Shown: piece by piece, positions 24,401-37,100 of the stretch | Layout of the letters: every line of letters starts with the position of its first letter | Position numbering within the stretch: the first letter of the stretch is position 1 | Assembly: GCA_005408345.1 (NCBI GenBank) | Contig: SEMN01000041.1 | Location: forward strand, 51,001 to 115,000 | Source: Macquaria australasica | Lineage: Eukaryota > Chordata > Actinopteri > Centrarchiformes > Percichthyidae | DNA: 64,000 nt | Direction of reading: 5' to 3' | Translations under genes and position numbers: made by a program | Notes under the pieces: model-generated | What the model was told of the DNA's origin: nothing | What the model saw: the letters and a program-made list of their open reading frames with translations, nothing else | Databases searched by the model: none

Positions 24401-27400
24401 TTCCACAGCAGAGTAGCTGACGTGTCCAGAATATTTCAGTAAAATGGTCCAATTTTCAAGGATTTTAAACAACCTTCTAAGTGCTCTTGAGTTCACAAGG
24501 ACACTAGAAAACTGGTCTAAAAAATATACTTCTAAAGCAGTTTGGTTCCATTTCTTCAATCAAGGAAGCCACAACCAGCCTATGTTGTATTTTCTTGTCT
24601 TTTGCAGCCCCGGTTTGGGATTTACACTGAGAATACAAGTGTATTTCAACATCCAGCGAGGTCTTAACTGTGTCATTTAAATCCCAGTTAAAATACAGAC
24701 CTTTATGCGCGTCAGGGAGCAGGGCTTTCTCGCTGAGCTCCTCGGCTATCCTGAGGAGGCGAGCGCGGAGGTCGGCTGCAGACGAGGAGTCCTGGGGGAG
24801 GAGGGGAGCCAGGCGCAGCAGGCGAGACGGCTCCCCCAAACTCTTAAAGTCTTCGGGATACTCAGAGAGCCATGTGCTGAACACTGTACACACCGCTCTA
24901 CAAAAATGAGGAGAGAAATTCACACTGATTCAGCATTTCCAGGGCTTCAGGGGATGTTACTCCAAACTTTATGGGTCACAACATCAGAAAGCCAAATAAT
25001 CTTTTGTTTTTTAGTCTTGATCTCCAGACAGAACAGAGGTCTGAGAACAAAAAGTCTCGTCATCAGGAACCAACTTGTTCCTTGTAAAGAATAATTTTTA
25101 AATTAATCATCAGATTTTGATGGGAGCCGATGAAGGGAGGTGTGACAGTGGGACCTGCATCTGTTCCTGGTTTAAACCCTGAGCTGGTGCAGGTTGCCGG
25201 AAGCGGATAAACAAGCCGTTGCAGATTGGAATTGATTGAATATATTGACATTTTCCAACACATCCAAAAAGTTGCCAAGAAATCACGTTCTCAAGGGGTT
25301 TAGACAAGAAAATCAGCTTAGCTTGTTGAGATGGTTTGCATTTCCTGTTGCTATCTTTTACTCTGCTGATGTTCACTTGTTTAATGGTCATGGTTTATGT
25401 TAATGTTAGTAAAGGACTACTGTTTTTCACCATAGTTTGAAATTAAAAAGATGAACTCTGCCTGGTAATAATAATATTCCCCCAAAAACAGAAGCAAGAA
25501 CGAAACTATTTTTAGAAGACATTTATGTTCACTCACACAAAGACACCGCATCTCACACTAAAAGTTCCACAAAGATGTTGGGTAGCATTTCTTTAAAAAC
25601 TCACTTGTTGAAAGATTGTCTCATCTGGCACCTCTCGCTTTCCCCAGGTGGGTCCTCCAATCTGTTAACAAAAAGGAAGTTAGTGGAGCAGAAAAAACAG
25701 AAACATCAGCATCATTCAGCTTCAAATATGTGCATCTGCTGTGTCATAAATAAAACTTTAAAAATAGCTTGTTTTTCACAAGATGCTTTTAGGTGTTGTC
25801 CTAACCTACATATGCTTACCTACCTATGCTTACCTACAGGTAACCTGAACATGTTGCCAGGAGTCTAAACTGACTCTACTTTGTGCTGCTTCTTTGGAAA
25901 AACTTTCCAAACAGGTGTTTAATACAAATGCCTTCATTATTTAATAAAGACTTAAGAACCAAGAGCCTTCACAAGCAAGTTTCTGCTGAATCATGTTGCG
26001 AAGAAAAACACTAAGCTGCAGTTATTTTAAATAGGCACACAGGTGCTTCCTGCATTGTGAAGTGTCTCTAAATTAAGTTACGCAATTAATCTAGAAACCG
26101 CTGTTTAAATTAGACTCAGGTGGAAGACAAATTGCAGAGCTAAACTAACACCTGTTTATTTTGTACACCTACCTTCCATCTTGGAAATGGAAAGTAGGCA
26201 TACAGTAAATTGATCAACCAGTTTTGCCGACTCTAATGTAACCATTTAACTGCACTTTAGTATCAAGCACGCTAGCAGTGTGGCTCTAAAGACGTGTGAA
26301 ATGTCAGTCGGTCGGTCCACCATTTTGTTCCAGACTGAAATATCTCAACAACTACTGGATGGATCGCTGTGGAATTTGGTCCAAATAAGCACAACACCCA
26401 CAGGATGAAACAAAATGACTTTGGTGATTGTCTGACTTTTCATCTAGCGCCGTCAGTGTGTCAGTTTTCACGTATCTAGTGAAATATCTCAAATCCTGCA
26501 AGATGGATTGGCACAAAATTTTGTACGGGCATTCACGGTTCCCAGACGATGAATCCTATTGACTTTGTTGGTGCTCTGACTTTTCCTCTAGCACCATCAT
26601 GAGGTTGACATTTGTGGTTTTGAATGAAATGTCTCTACAACTATTTGGTGTATTGCCAAGAAATTTCATTGTTAAGAATTTGGTGATGCCCCGTGATCAT
26701 CAGGTCAAATAGTTTATGACCAAATATCTGCTAAACTAATGACATTCCCATCATCCTTATGGAATATTATATCATTCTAAAAGGTGTACTTGAAAACAGG
26801 GGTTTGTATCTGTAACCGTAGTTTTGCACACTTGTACAGTGACGTTTGTATCTGTAAGCTTAATTCTGCAAACTTGTGCATTGAAGTTTGTATCCGTAAC
26901 CATAGTTTTGCAGACTTGTACATTTTGTTTTCTGTCTGCAAACTCCGTTTTGCGAGTCTGCGCATTCAGACACAGGCTTGCAAACTCATTTTCACAGTTG
27001 CGGCAGCAAAAGTACTTACATTATACCTGCTAAACATCAGCATGTTAACATTGTGAGCACGTTAGCATGTTGACGTTAGCTCAAATCATCAAATTTAAGA
27101 GCTGCTAGCATGGCTGTAGACTCTCAGCCTTGTTATATGAAAGTTGTCTCTCCAGTTTAGCAAGAGCAGAGTGAGCAGAGTCTCTCTAACATTCTCCTTT
27201 CACTTTTTATCTTCCTCCACCCAAACTCCCACTGGACAGGATCAGTCTGAGATTTCACTGCTTCACATGGCACAAACTCAGCCAGACAGCACACTGACAG
27301 CTGTCGTGGTTTCTGTGCATCACTGCAGCTGGAACTGCTGTCACGCCAGTTGTCTTTTTAAAAACCCTCCCTGAAAACCAGATTCTCCAACCAGACACAA

Positions 27401-28597
27401 ACTCCAAATAAGATTGGTAGTGATCAGAGATTTAAAAAAAAAAAAAACTCTCCTACCTGTCAGTGAGGATGTCCAGCACTCTCTTCGTGGAGGTGAAGGA
27501 TCTATAGGTGGAGAGGAAGATGGTGATGAAGGAGGAGTCTCCCATAGAGAAGGAGTGGAGGAGGTGGAGCACCAGCTTCTCTTCTGTCCCTGCTTTCACA
27601 CACTGGGAGCGAGAAACCGCCGACTGGAGGAAGAGAGAGAACAAGACTGGGAGTTAATGTCACTGCAAATAGGAGGCCTTTTCAATCGCTGTCCAGTCAG
27701 TCTCTGACTTACCGTGGGACTATTGGGGCCGCCACGATGCTGTTTGACCACCACTGTGTAAATCACTCCATCCTCCTCTTCCTCCACCACGGTGGACTGT
27801 AGAGCAGAGAAACCAGGTTAAGACAGCGTTCGTGTGTTGCAAAGAATGCATGAAAATCAGAATGAACTTTGACATTGGAAGAAATGAACAATCTGTTTGG
27901 CTTGATGCAGCCAAGAAATTTGTAAAAAGAAAAATATTTACTGCTGATACTGATTCCAAGTACTAAATTTCACTTCATCCTTTTACTGAACTAAACAGAC
28001 TTACACCATTAGACAATCTCATTAAAATAATGACTGAGGTATAATCTGTTCTACTAGAGACACCCAATATGCCCCCCTCAAAAAAAGAGGCATAAAATCA
28101 AGCTGCATTGAACTCATTTCTCACACGCTATATGGACCTATAACGATCCAGTTTTAGCCTCGGGGAAAGTCCCTGACACATTTACCCTGTTTTATACTGG
28201 TTCTGACTCACAGGCACATTTGTCCTGTGCATGTTACAATGTGCAACACAGCTGGCCTTACCAGATCAAGAGGACAGTACCAGGTAGTCTTCATCGGTGA
28301 GGGCTCTGCCTGAAGAAGAGAAGGAAACAAAACAGGCGTTAAGACAAAGGTACTGAACTTATTTGTCTTGTCTTAATATGAAGGCAAACTAATCCTGAGC
28401 CACCATCATACCACAGAATGATTCCTCTTTTTTAGCTTGTTTCATTTGATGAATCACAAAATACTTTAGTATTTCACAAGAAAAAGCGTTACGTTGGTCT
28501 TCTTATGCACATTACCATACCATTTCCTTTGCACTATAACTTACATATTACACTGATATTGTACATATCTTTTGTGAATATATATATATATATATAA

Positions 28598-28634
<37 letters not shown>

Positions 28635-30362
28635 AATGTATATATACATATATATGTATTTGCGTATGTTCCTTGTAAATCTAATTTAGTTTTCCTCATT
28701 TATTTCTTAAGTCTTATTTCTTAAGTGTTTCTTTTATACACTTTGTTCTACTTTGTTGCCTATTTTATTGTTTTATTCTATTCTAATTTAAAACAATTGA
28801 TTATTTCTTTGTGTGTAGCATGGAGGGGACTACAACTGCATTTCATTGTGCAATCCTGTATTGTATAATGCCAATAAAGCTGAAACTTGAACCTTGAACC
28901 TTGAACCTTGACAATTTGAGAAAACTTCTAAACAGACATCAACAAATTTTGTTTTTCCTGCGTCTCTGTTTCTGTACATGATTGTCTAGACTTCATTTGG
29001 TAGATGGACACAACAATTTAGAACTAGATGCTGTCTAGTGTTCGTTCTTACAGTAAAGGAGCTGTCAACCAATTTGAGAATGACAGTCTTGTGTTGTGAG
29101 TTGTTGTGTTGGTGGGTGGGGCTGCCCTTTTGTTTACATCTAGACCACAGGTTGTACATTTCAGTAATACATTGATCAATATCACTTTACACTCGTCCTG
29201 ACATTTCGCAACTGTGACTTTTTCCACAGTAAAAAATGCATGAGCTAAAAACACTGTGTGAAGTCATCCCGGGTTGTCTGGCAAAATCTCCAGACCATTT
29301 TAGACGGTTTGTACTCATCGTGAGTCAACAGGTTGGATCTGAAAAACACATGAGCATCACCTTGGAAACACAGTCAAAACAAATACGCCGAAAAACACAA
29401 CATCTTATAAAGCCTTTTGGTTGTTAATTAGCCTCTTAAAAAAAGTAAAGCTAATGACCTGCCTTACATTTTCATTCATTTTGCATGTGCTGACTTGTGA
29501 GCTTTCTCATATGCAAATTCAAAGTCACATATGAGCCAAGAAACGTATTCATACAGACAGCAGAAGTGTCTGAGTCCTGCCCCCCCCCCCAACCTATGGT
29601 GTGTAATTAGTTGTAATAAGCATCTGTTAGCCTCTATTAGCCTCTTTCAAATTACCTTGAGTTGATTTGATCGAGGGTCAACACTGCAAGCAGGCGCTCT
29701 TTGCATGCAAAAAGGATCCTACCGCACTGAATAATACAGTCAGTGTGTCAAATCTGTTACTCTATGTCTGCCTGCTTCCACGCAAATATACCTGTGATTC
29801 TATCTTTCCCATGAAATCAGCCCACAAGCACACAAACACACACAAAAAAGGAAAAAAACAAGTTACCTTTCCCTGGGCAAGTCGAGACAGGTAGAAATCC
29901 CTAAGCTTCCTGGAAGTCTTCAGGATAAAGGTACTAATAGCATTTTCCTTTTCTCCATTTTCTCTCATCTGTCACTCCCTCTTTTTTTTCTCTCTCTCCC
30001 TCTCTAAACTTGACCGCCTCTTATTTCCCTATCGGTTGACCTAGATCTGTATGTTTTCTATGCCTTTACCGTTTGCCTCTCTACGCCTTGTGGCTCATAT
30101 CACAAAGACACACCTGAAGCAGGAGCTAAGTCCGGCCCCCACGAGCCTGCATCACCTGGGCACACCCATTATACACACACACACACACACGCACACATTA
30201 CAAACACAGAGATAGAGATATGTCAGGGTTGATAGCATAACACTAATTTTCAGTGAGTCACCCATAGACACACATGCAGCATGCGCATGAAAAACTCACA
30301 TACATACACACTGCTCACACAACTGCAGACCCTCATCAATAGACACATGCATGGGCACTTGC

Positions 30363-30408
<46 letters not shown>

Positions 30409-33400
30409 AGAGACAAAGCCCTGAAGCTATTTCCAGAACAATACCCCCCCTCTTTCAGTCTCTCTGCTCTCCTGCTCCCTTTGTCTTTGTAGATGACCTT
30501 CCCATGCAGATAAACCAGTTCGACTGAGTATCCTATAACACTAAGCAAAACAACATCACTTGATAACAGGTAGAAGTTGGACAGACTCCAGACTATACAT
30601 TTATTTAGAAGCCTGAAATGCTGTTTGAGCAGTAAGAGGCTCTCTGTAGCCGAACAACGAGAGGTAATAAATGTTCTGACCAGGAAGCAAGCTGTGTTTA
30701 TTTAAGGGGCTAATGGCATCACAGTGAAGCCATGTTAACTAGGTGGAGACTTTCACAGCTGTGTGTGTGTGTGTCGGCTAACACACAGCCCAGACAGTAA
30801 GGTCAATGATTAAAGCAGTATTAATTGATTTTTGTTTTTTTGGCTACTTGGGGGCAGTGGAACAGGCTGCAAACACAACATTTATCATATCACCTCATGA
30901 AGTTGTTATGGCTAACATGTCAGCAAACAGCCTATTTATATATCCAGCAGACACAGGACAACATTAGCTTTGGCATTAGCATTCATTTGGAGTTATGTTT
31001 CTGTCTATCTGGCTACTACAAGTCAAATATTCACTCTCCTTTTAGCTCTGTTTTTGTCTCCACCAACTCCTGAAAAAAATATGTGGCTCATTAGCTACTA
31101 AATGCTCCACTGTGTTCACTAGCTAGTCGCTAACTTTGTCTGTCGTGTACTGCGGGTTTATCAGAGGGGTTTTTGTTGCTGGTAAAGCTGCTAACAGCTG
31201 CCTTCTGTGGCTGGACACGAGGTTGACGAGAACAGGGAGATGTCTAAAAGGGTAACGCTGCAGGCCTCAAAAAAACAAAACAATTAGCTGAAAGATGCTA
31301 AAATGCTCGGTGGAGCTGAGAGGAACTGCTGAGTCGGGTGATACTTCTTTGCAGGTTTGTCACTACAGGCGACACCTTTTACATAACATGTTGTCATTTG
31401 ACCCATTGCTAATATACAAATATTGATTAGTGCAGCTTTAAGTATACGGAGAATACAACAGTGAGGTCCTCCAGATAAACAGACGCTTACTGAAACTGCA
31501 AAATGTGGCGTAAAGTGCTTAAAGAAAAAACTGAAAGTGTGCAAAATGTGCACAAAATATAAACTAACCTAAGACTAAAAATATATGCAGAAAATGGTGC
31601 AAAATGTAATTCAAACTACTCCAGGACTGGAGCAGTTAGTGGCGTCATAAGTCTGCTAACGAGCATTAGTCATCCTAAAAAGCCAGACTACACACAAAGT
31701 AAACTGTATTTACTATGACTTAAAACATTTGCAAAGCCTGTCATCACCTATCATTAGGCCCTGCTAGACACAACTTGTGAAAGCAGTATTTATTTTGAGT
31801 TTTGAGGAGTACATATTGAATCTCGTTGATACAATACCAAATTCATCAATAAAGGTTTATCTTATGTTATCTTATCTTACAATCCACTATTTAAATTTTA
31901 CACTTGTTTTAGCTTTAGTTCATGATATATGATGAATGTGCTGATAGAACAAAAATACTTAAAACAAAGTAGGTCTGTTCCAATATTTATATATCAAGTA
32001 TAAGTCCAGTCACAAAATTCAAATACAAGTGGAACTCGTGTTTAGCCATCAAAAACTGTCTTTCCTTGAATCGAAATCTCAGACAAGAAGAGACAAAAAA
32101 GATCTGACTAAACCAACAGTTTAGAAGTTATTTTTTGTTGCAGGAAGTCGGAATGAAATAATGCAGCTTATAAGACAAAAAGAGAATAGATGATAACAGA
32201 ACAAATAAAACCTGATTCAGAATATTTCCATTTTTCATTCTGCCAAACTCAGACTGAAAACACAGTGAAACCGTAGAAAATGTGACAAAATGGGGGAAAG
32301 AGATGTTATAGATATACAGTATGTGCAGGCAGTTAACAGTATGATTAACGACAGCATGGAGCTAACGAGTCTCACTGAGATTAAAAAAAAATTGAAAACG
32401 AGGCTTTAAATATAGCTTGTTTATATATAAGATAGTATAATTTCCCCCCAAGGCCCAGTCTTACTGCTTACTTATCAAAAAGTGAAAGTGATTCAAAGCT
32501 CTCACTGATCACTTCTCTGGCCTTTAGCACTTTAACCCATTGATCCTGTGGGCCTTTATCACAGACTCAAACAAAACTAGCCCTTTGCTCTGTTTCCTTA
32601 TTCCAGTCAGAGCTGGTTTATTGAGACACTTGAGATAAAAGTACATTCAGTGGAGCATCAGTTGGGTTTGCCTTCTGAAACCAGGCTGAATCTGGGTCAG
32701 AGAAGCCAGCCTTTTCTGTGGAGAAACTTTTCAAAGTGTAATAGGTGTGTGTAATTTGGAGACCAGCTGCCTCAAAGCCTGGTGGATAAGCATCATGATT
32801 ATAGGCCACTGTGGTGGGTGGCATGAGTTGGGACTCTGCAGCTGTTATTTGTGAATCTCATATTTAACTTTTATCAATACCAGTGTTGATTTTTCCCATA
32901 CGTACCATTGTTGTTATGACACTTTGTTTATCTTCTCTTAGGGCCATAAGCTCTGCTTTTTCTTAAAGTTCCCCCAACCCCCCAGCTGCAAGCAGGAAGT
33001 ACATAATAAGTGGAGACAAACACAGGAAGCAGGACGTGCCGTCGTGTTGTGAAGCTATTTTTCTTCCCCTCTCCTTCCATCGCCAGTTGAGGCTGTGTCA
33101 ACCTCTCCTCCTGAACAACTACGTCAGCTATTGGACGGCACCAGAAAAGCAACAGGCAGGAAGCCAACTCTCCATTTTCACCCCCCTGGTCTCAAAAAAC
33201 AGTTCTAACCTTTTTCCTTAAATAAATCAATGTAATTGTCCAAAAAGCTTTGACTTTGAACAAATATACACACCGCTGACGCCCTTATTTACAACCCTAC
33301 ACAAGTCTTTCCACCAAACAGGGGGTCATAAATACATCTTCTGAAGCTTTATTTAAAGATAACCATTGTTTTTTGAGTGGCCCACAACCCCGACCCCTTC

Positions 33401-34069
33401 CTTCCTATCTTTCTCTCTGCTCCTCTTCTCACGCTTTCATCTATGTATCCTTTGGTGCCCGTTATCTGCTCCCTTTCAAGTAAAACTCTGTGGCATTAAA
33501 GTCAAAGCTGTTCTATTCCCCTTAAAGGAAAAAATCCTCCCGTGGATGCGATTACTCTGTTAGATATCATCAGTCTGTGATGTTCTGCAAGTTAGTTTGT
33601 AGGGAAAAGTTGACTTTTTTGGGGGGCAAACTTTGCCTTAACCTGGCTCCTCTAAATCTACTTTAGTGAGTGATTTCCACAGAAATGTCCAGATAACAGG
33701 CATTAACTTGTTCCTCTCAGTCAGAAGTTGGTTTATAGGTATATACAGTAGCTAACTAGCCTGACAAGCAATGTGTGAACATAATGGGGTAAAATATATG
33801 GCCAAAAGTATGTGGACAACCAAGCAAAGTATGTGGACACCCAAATATTATACCCATATGTGATTGTTGACCATGTTATTCCAAAACCATGGGCATTCAT
33901 TTGCTGTTCACCATCTCCACTCCTCTGGTTTCAGGCTTTCCATAAGACTTTGTAACCTGGCTGCAGGGATTAGCTCCCATTCAGCCACAACAACATCACA
34001 GCGTCAGTGATGCTGGGGCGATAAAGCCTTCCTCAAGGCGCCGGTTTACTCCATCAGAACTGCTTGAAC

Positions 34070-34102
<33 letters not shown>

Positions 34103-37100
34103 TTCTGACGTCACAGTTGAGGGGGCTGTGTTTCAATTTTTGAACCCAACAATCTGACATTCACACCTTCTTACGCAGTGACTAGCTGAAAAAGCATCCA
34201 GAGTTTGAACTTCTCTCTCTCCAGCTCCCTGTTTTCATTCTTGACACAACAATTTCTGTCACTTTCCGCGTGTACAACCAAGTAAAACACTATGAATGAC
34301 TTCCAGGACAGTCTGTCTGAAGATGTGCTCCATAATCACCGCATTTAAACAATATTGCGTCTCCCTCCTCTCTATGATGGCTGCCTTTTCACACCGCCTT
34401 CGAGTGTGACAGTTCGGAGCAACTATTAACGCTTTTACCTTCCAACGTGGGCAGACAACACGTCTTACAAGCTAGTTCTTTTCTAGCATAACCTGACGCC
34501 CACAGTTGGTGTTCCAGGTAATCCCAAAGGTGTTGGATGGGGTTGAGGTCAGTCAAGTTCTTCCACACCAAAATGGGAAAAGTGCCTTTTCTGAACTATT
34601 GCCACAAAGTTGGAAGCACACTCTTGTCTAAATTATCATTGTATGTTCTAGTATTAAGATTTACCTCCATTGAAATTAAGGGTCCCAGCCCAAATGATGA
34701 GAAACAGCCCCAGGCCAAAATGATACAGAAGTATGTAATGTATCTATTGCTGCCTTTAAGTGGAACACATGAGGTTATATTTCTATGTCATGTCATCAGG
34801 AATGAGAAAAGAGTAGACATAGAAAAATGTAATGTCACTGGGATCAAACATTTTTAAAAACATGTCCCAACTTGTCCACTCTGACCTGTCAGAACATTTC
34901 CACTTACATCGTAGTGACTACCACATCGGTGAATCGTTTAAATGTGACCCCACTTGAGGGAATTATTTTATAAAAGCTGGGACCCTTATTCAAAAGAGAC
35001 TTCTTTCTGAATCCTCTATGATGAATTTCTTGCTGTGTAATTGTTGAATATCAAAAGAAAAATGGTGAGTTTAGAGAGGAGAAGACTATTTACATTTGAA
35101 ATATTCTGTTCTTTGAAACCGTTATCTACATTTGGCCAGCTAAAGAATGAGCAAGTGGCCGTATTGGATTTCACTCAACAGACTGTCCGTGGAGACGGGC
35201 CTGTGATACTGGATATTGTTTATAGGGAGAGCAGGTGTACACCACATCGACCGGCCAAACCGCCACATGCATTATTTACTGCGAGGTCCAGCAGCCGCCA
35301 TGTGACACGAGCACGGAGGAAGTCTGCTCATTCGGAAAGAGAGTCAGTGCAACTTCTTTTTTTAGCTGCGAGGAGTTTCTTGAGGCCCGTTGTGAAGTAA
35401 AACCAAAGAGCCATGTGCAGGTCATGTGTGGTGTTACCAATATAGCTGGGGTTGAGGTGTGAAGTTTGCTTTTTTTACCACACATGCAAGAGATAAGAAA
35501 TCCTCAGCTGTAGATTTCAAAAAATTAAACTTTAACAATACTACTGCAAGAAAAAAGCCTCAGTTCTCTTAAAACCCCTCAAAAAAACACCCCAACTGTG
35601 TGTGAAGTTCAGACAGCAACCATGTGAAAAGCTTCTGATAAGGCTCAAACGAACTTCACTTTCAAGTCACTAAACATTTACAGAGGTGACAGGTCGTGGG
35701 AAATTCACCTGTGCCATGAACCTTTTAACTTCCTGAATTTTAGTTCAACTTTAGTTCATATTACAGATGTTATCCTGGCGTCAGTGCATTTCAGTGACAA
35801 ACTGCATACAAGTTAAGAAAGTTATCACAATTCTTCCTGCAGGGGACATAAATAATACTGCTAATAGTTGTTGAGATATATCACAAAAAAACAAAAATGG
35901 TGGCGCAAGTGGAAAAGTCCCTAAGATTCATCCTCTGGGGACCATGAATGTCTGTACAAAATTCATGGCCTTGCATCCAATAGTTGTAGATAGATATTAG
36001 AATAGATATTTCATTCTGGACCAATGTGGTGAACACAGCGACTGAGCCGCAGTGAAACCGGAACTGTTCCAGAAATAAGAAAACCTCATTCAAAATCCCA
36101 TTGACATTTGTAATTACGCTAATGACTAAAAATTAGATTTTTCAACAGTATGATGATAAAGGCTATGCTTCATATGTCTAGGTACGGACAGTAGTTTTTT
36201 GAAAAAGTATCTAATGTTGTTTAGTTTTGTGTTGTTTAGTTATTTCAGTTTTTTAGTGGCCTTTAACAAACTCTATTTCCCATCCCTTTTTAGACAGCAG
36301 AGATAGTATAAAATAGTACAGAGTATAAAATAGGAAAAATTAGGCTTTGGCAAATTTTATGGAAATGGACGAAACCAAGTCACGATGACGTCAGTACCCA
36401 CATTTCTGTGCTGGGAAATTTTCATGGGAGCTGTAGTTTTTTTGTATGCTCACAAAGTAATCATTTAACGTTAAAATCACAAATGTTTCAATTTCTAAAA
36501 GCAAGGGCTTGGCATCATGACTTCCCCTCTCTATTGGCATAGAAACTATTTCATTAGCACAAGAAAAAAATCTGTCATCAGGCCATTTAAGTTTAAAATA
36601 CTTCCCTGGATGAACTGTTTTGTTGTGAAACTACAATGTTATTGCCCTGTTTTGAGTCTGTGTACCAATATTCATTTGAAAAATGAGTTTAATTAGCATC
36701 TGTGTAACTGGTTGAATTTATTCAGTTTATGGAAACTAACAGCATTTCGGTCACCCTGGTGGGAAAGCAGACACACACACACACGCCATCTTCATCTCTC
36801 TCTCTCTCTGTATCACACTGACTTTATTCCCTCAGGGTTTTCTGAAAACCAGCCGACCGCATCTGCTGTTTATTCAAGAAACTGGTAGCCGAACGCAGCT
36901 TGTACAGTTTCACAGAGGACTGCTCTAAATGCAGTTAGCTGTGTCGGCCAGGAGAGCCATGACAAATAAAAAGTTCTCCTAATCCCCTCTCAGCTCCGTC
37001 ACATCACGTTATTGTGTGAACAGAAGAAAAACTAATAAAATAGATAGCAGGAGATTGTCGGTACTCAGACAACACCACAAAGAAAGCTGTGAGAAATGGT

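Larger units (their letters stand above)
24701..27623 (-). other. rgl2: rgl2 exons for the RasGEF N-terminal (REM) domain
   Basis: Exons 27623-27457, 25661-25605 and 24897-24701. Diagnostic segments are GTEEKLVLHLLHSFSMGDSS, FITIFLSTYRSFTSTKRVLD and VCTVFSTWLSEYPEDFKSL, the usual structural module that packs against the catalytic domain in Ras-family GEFs. Confidence 0.9.
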
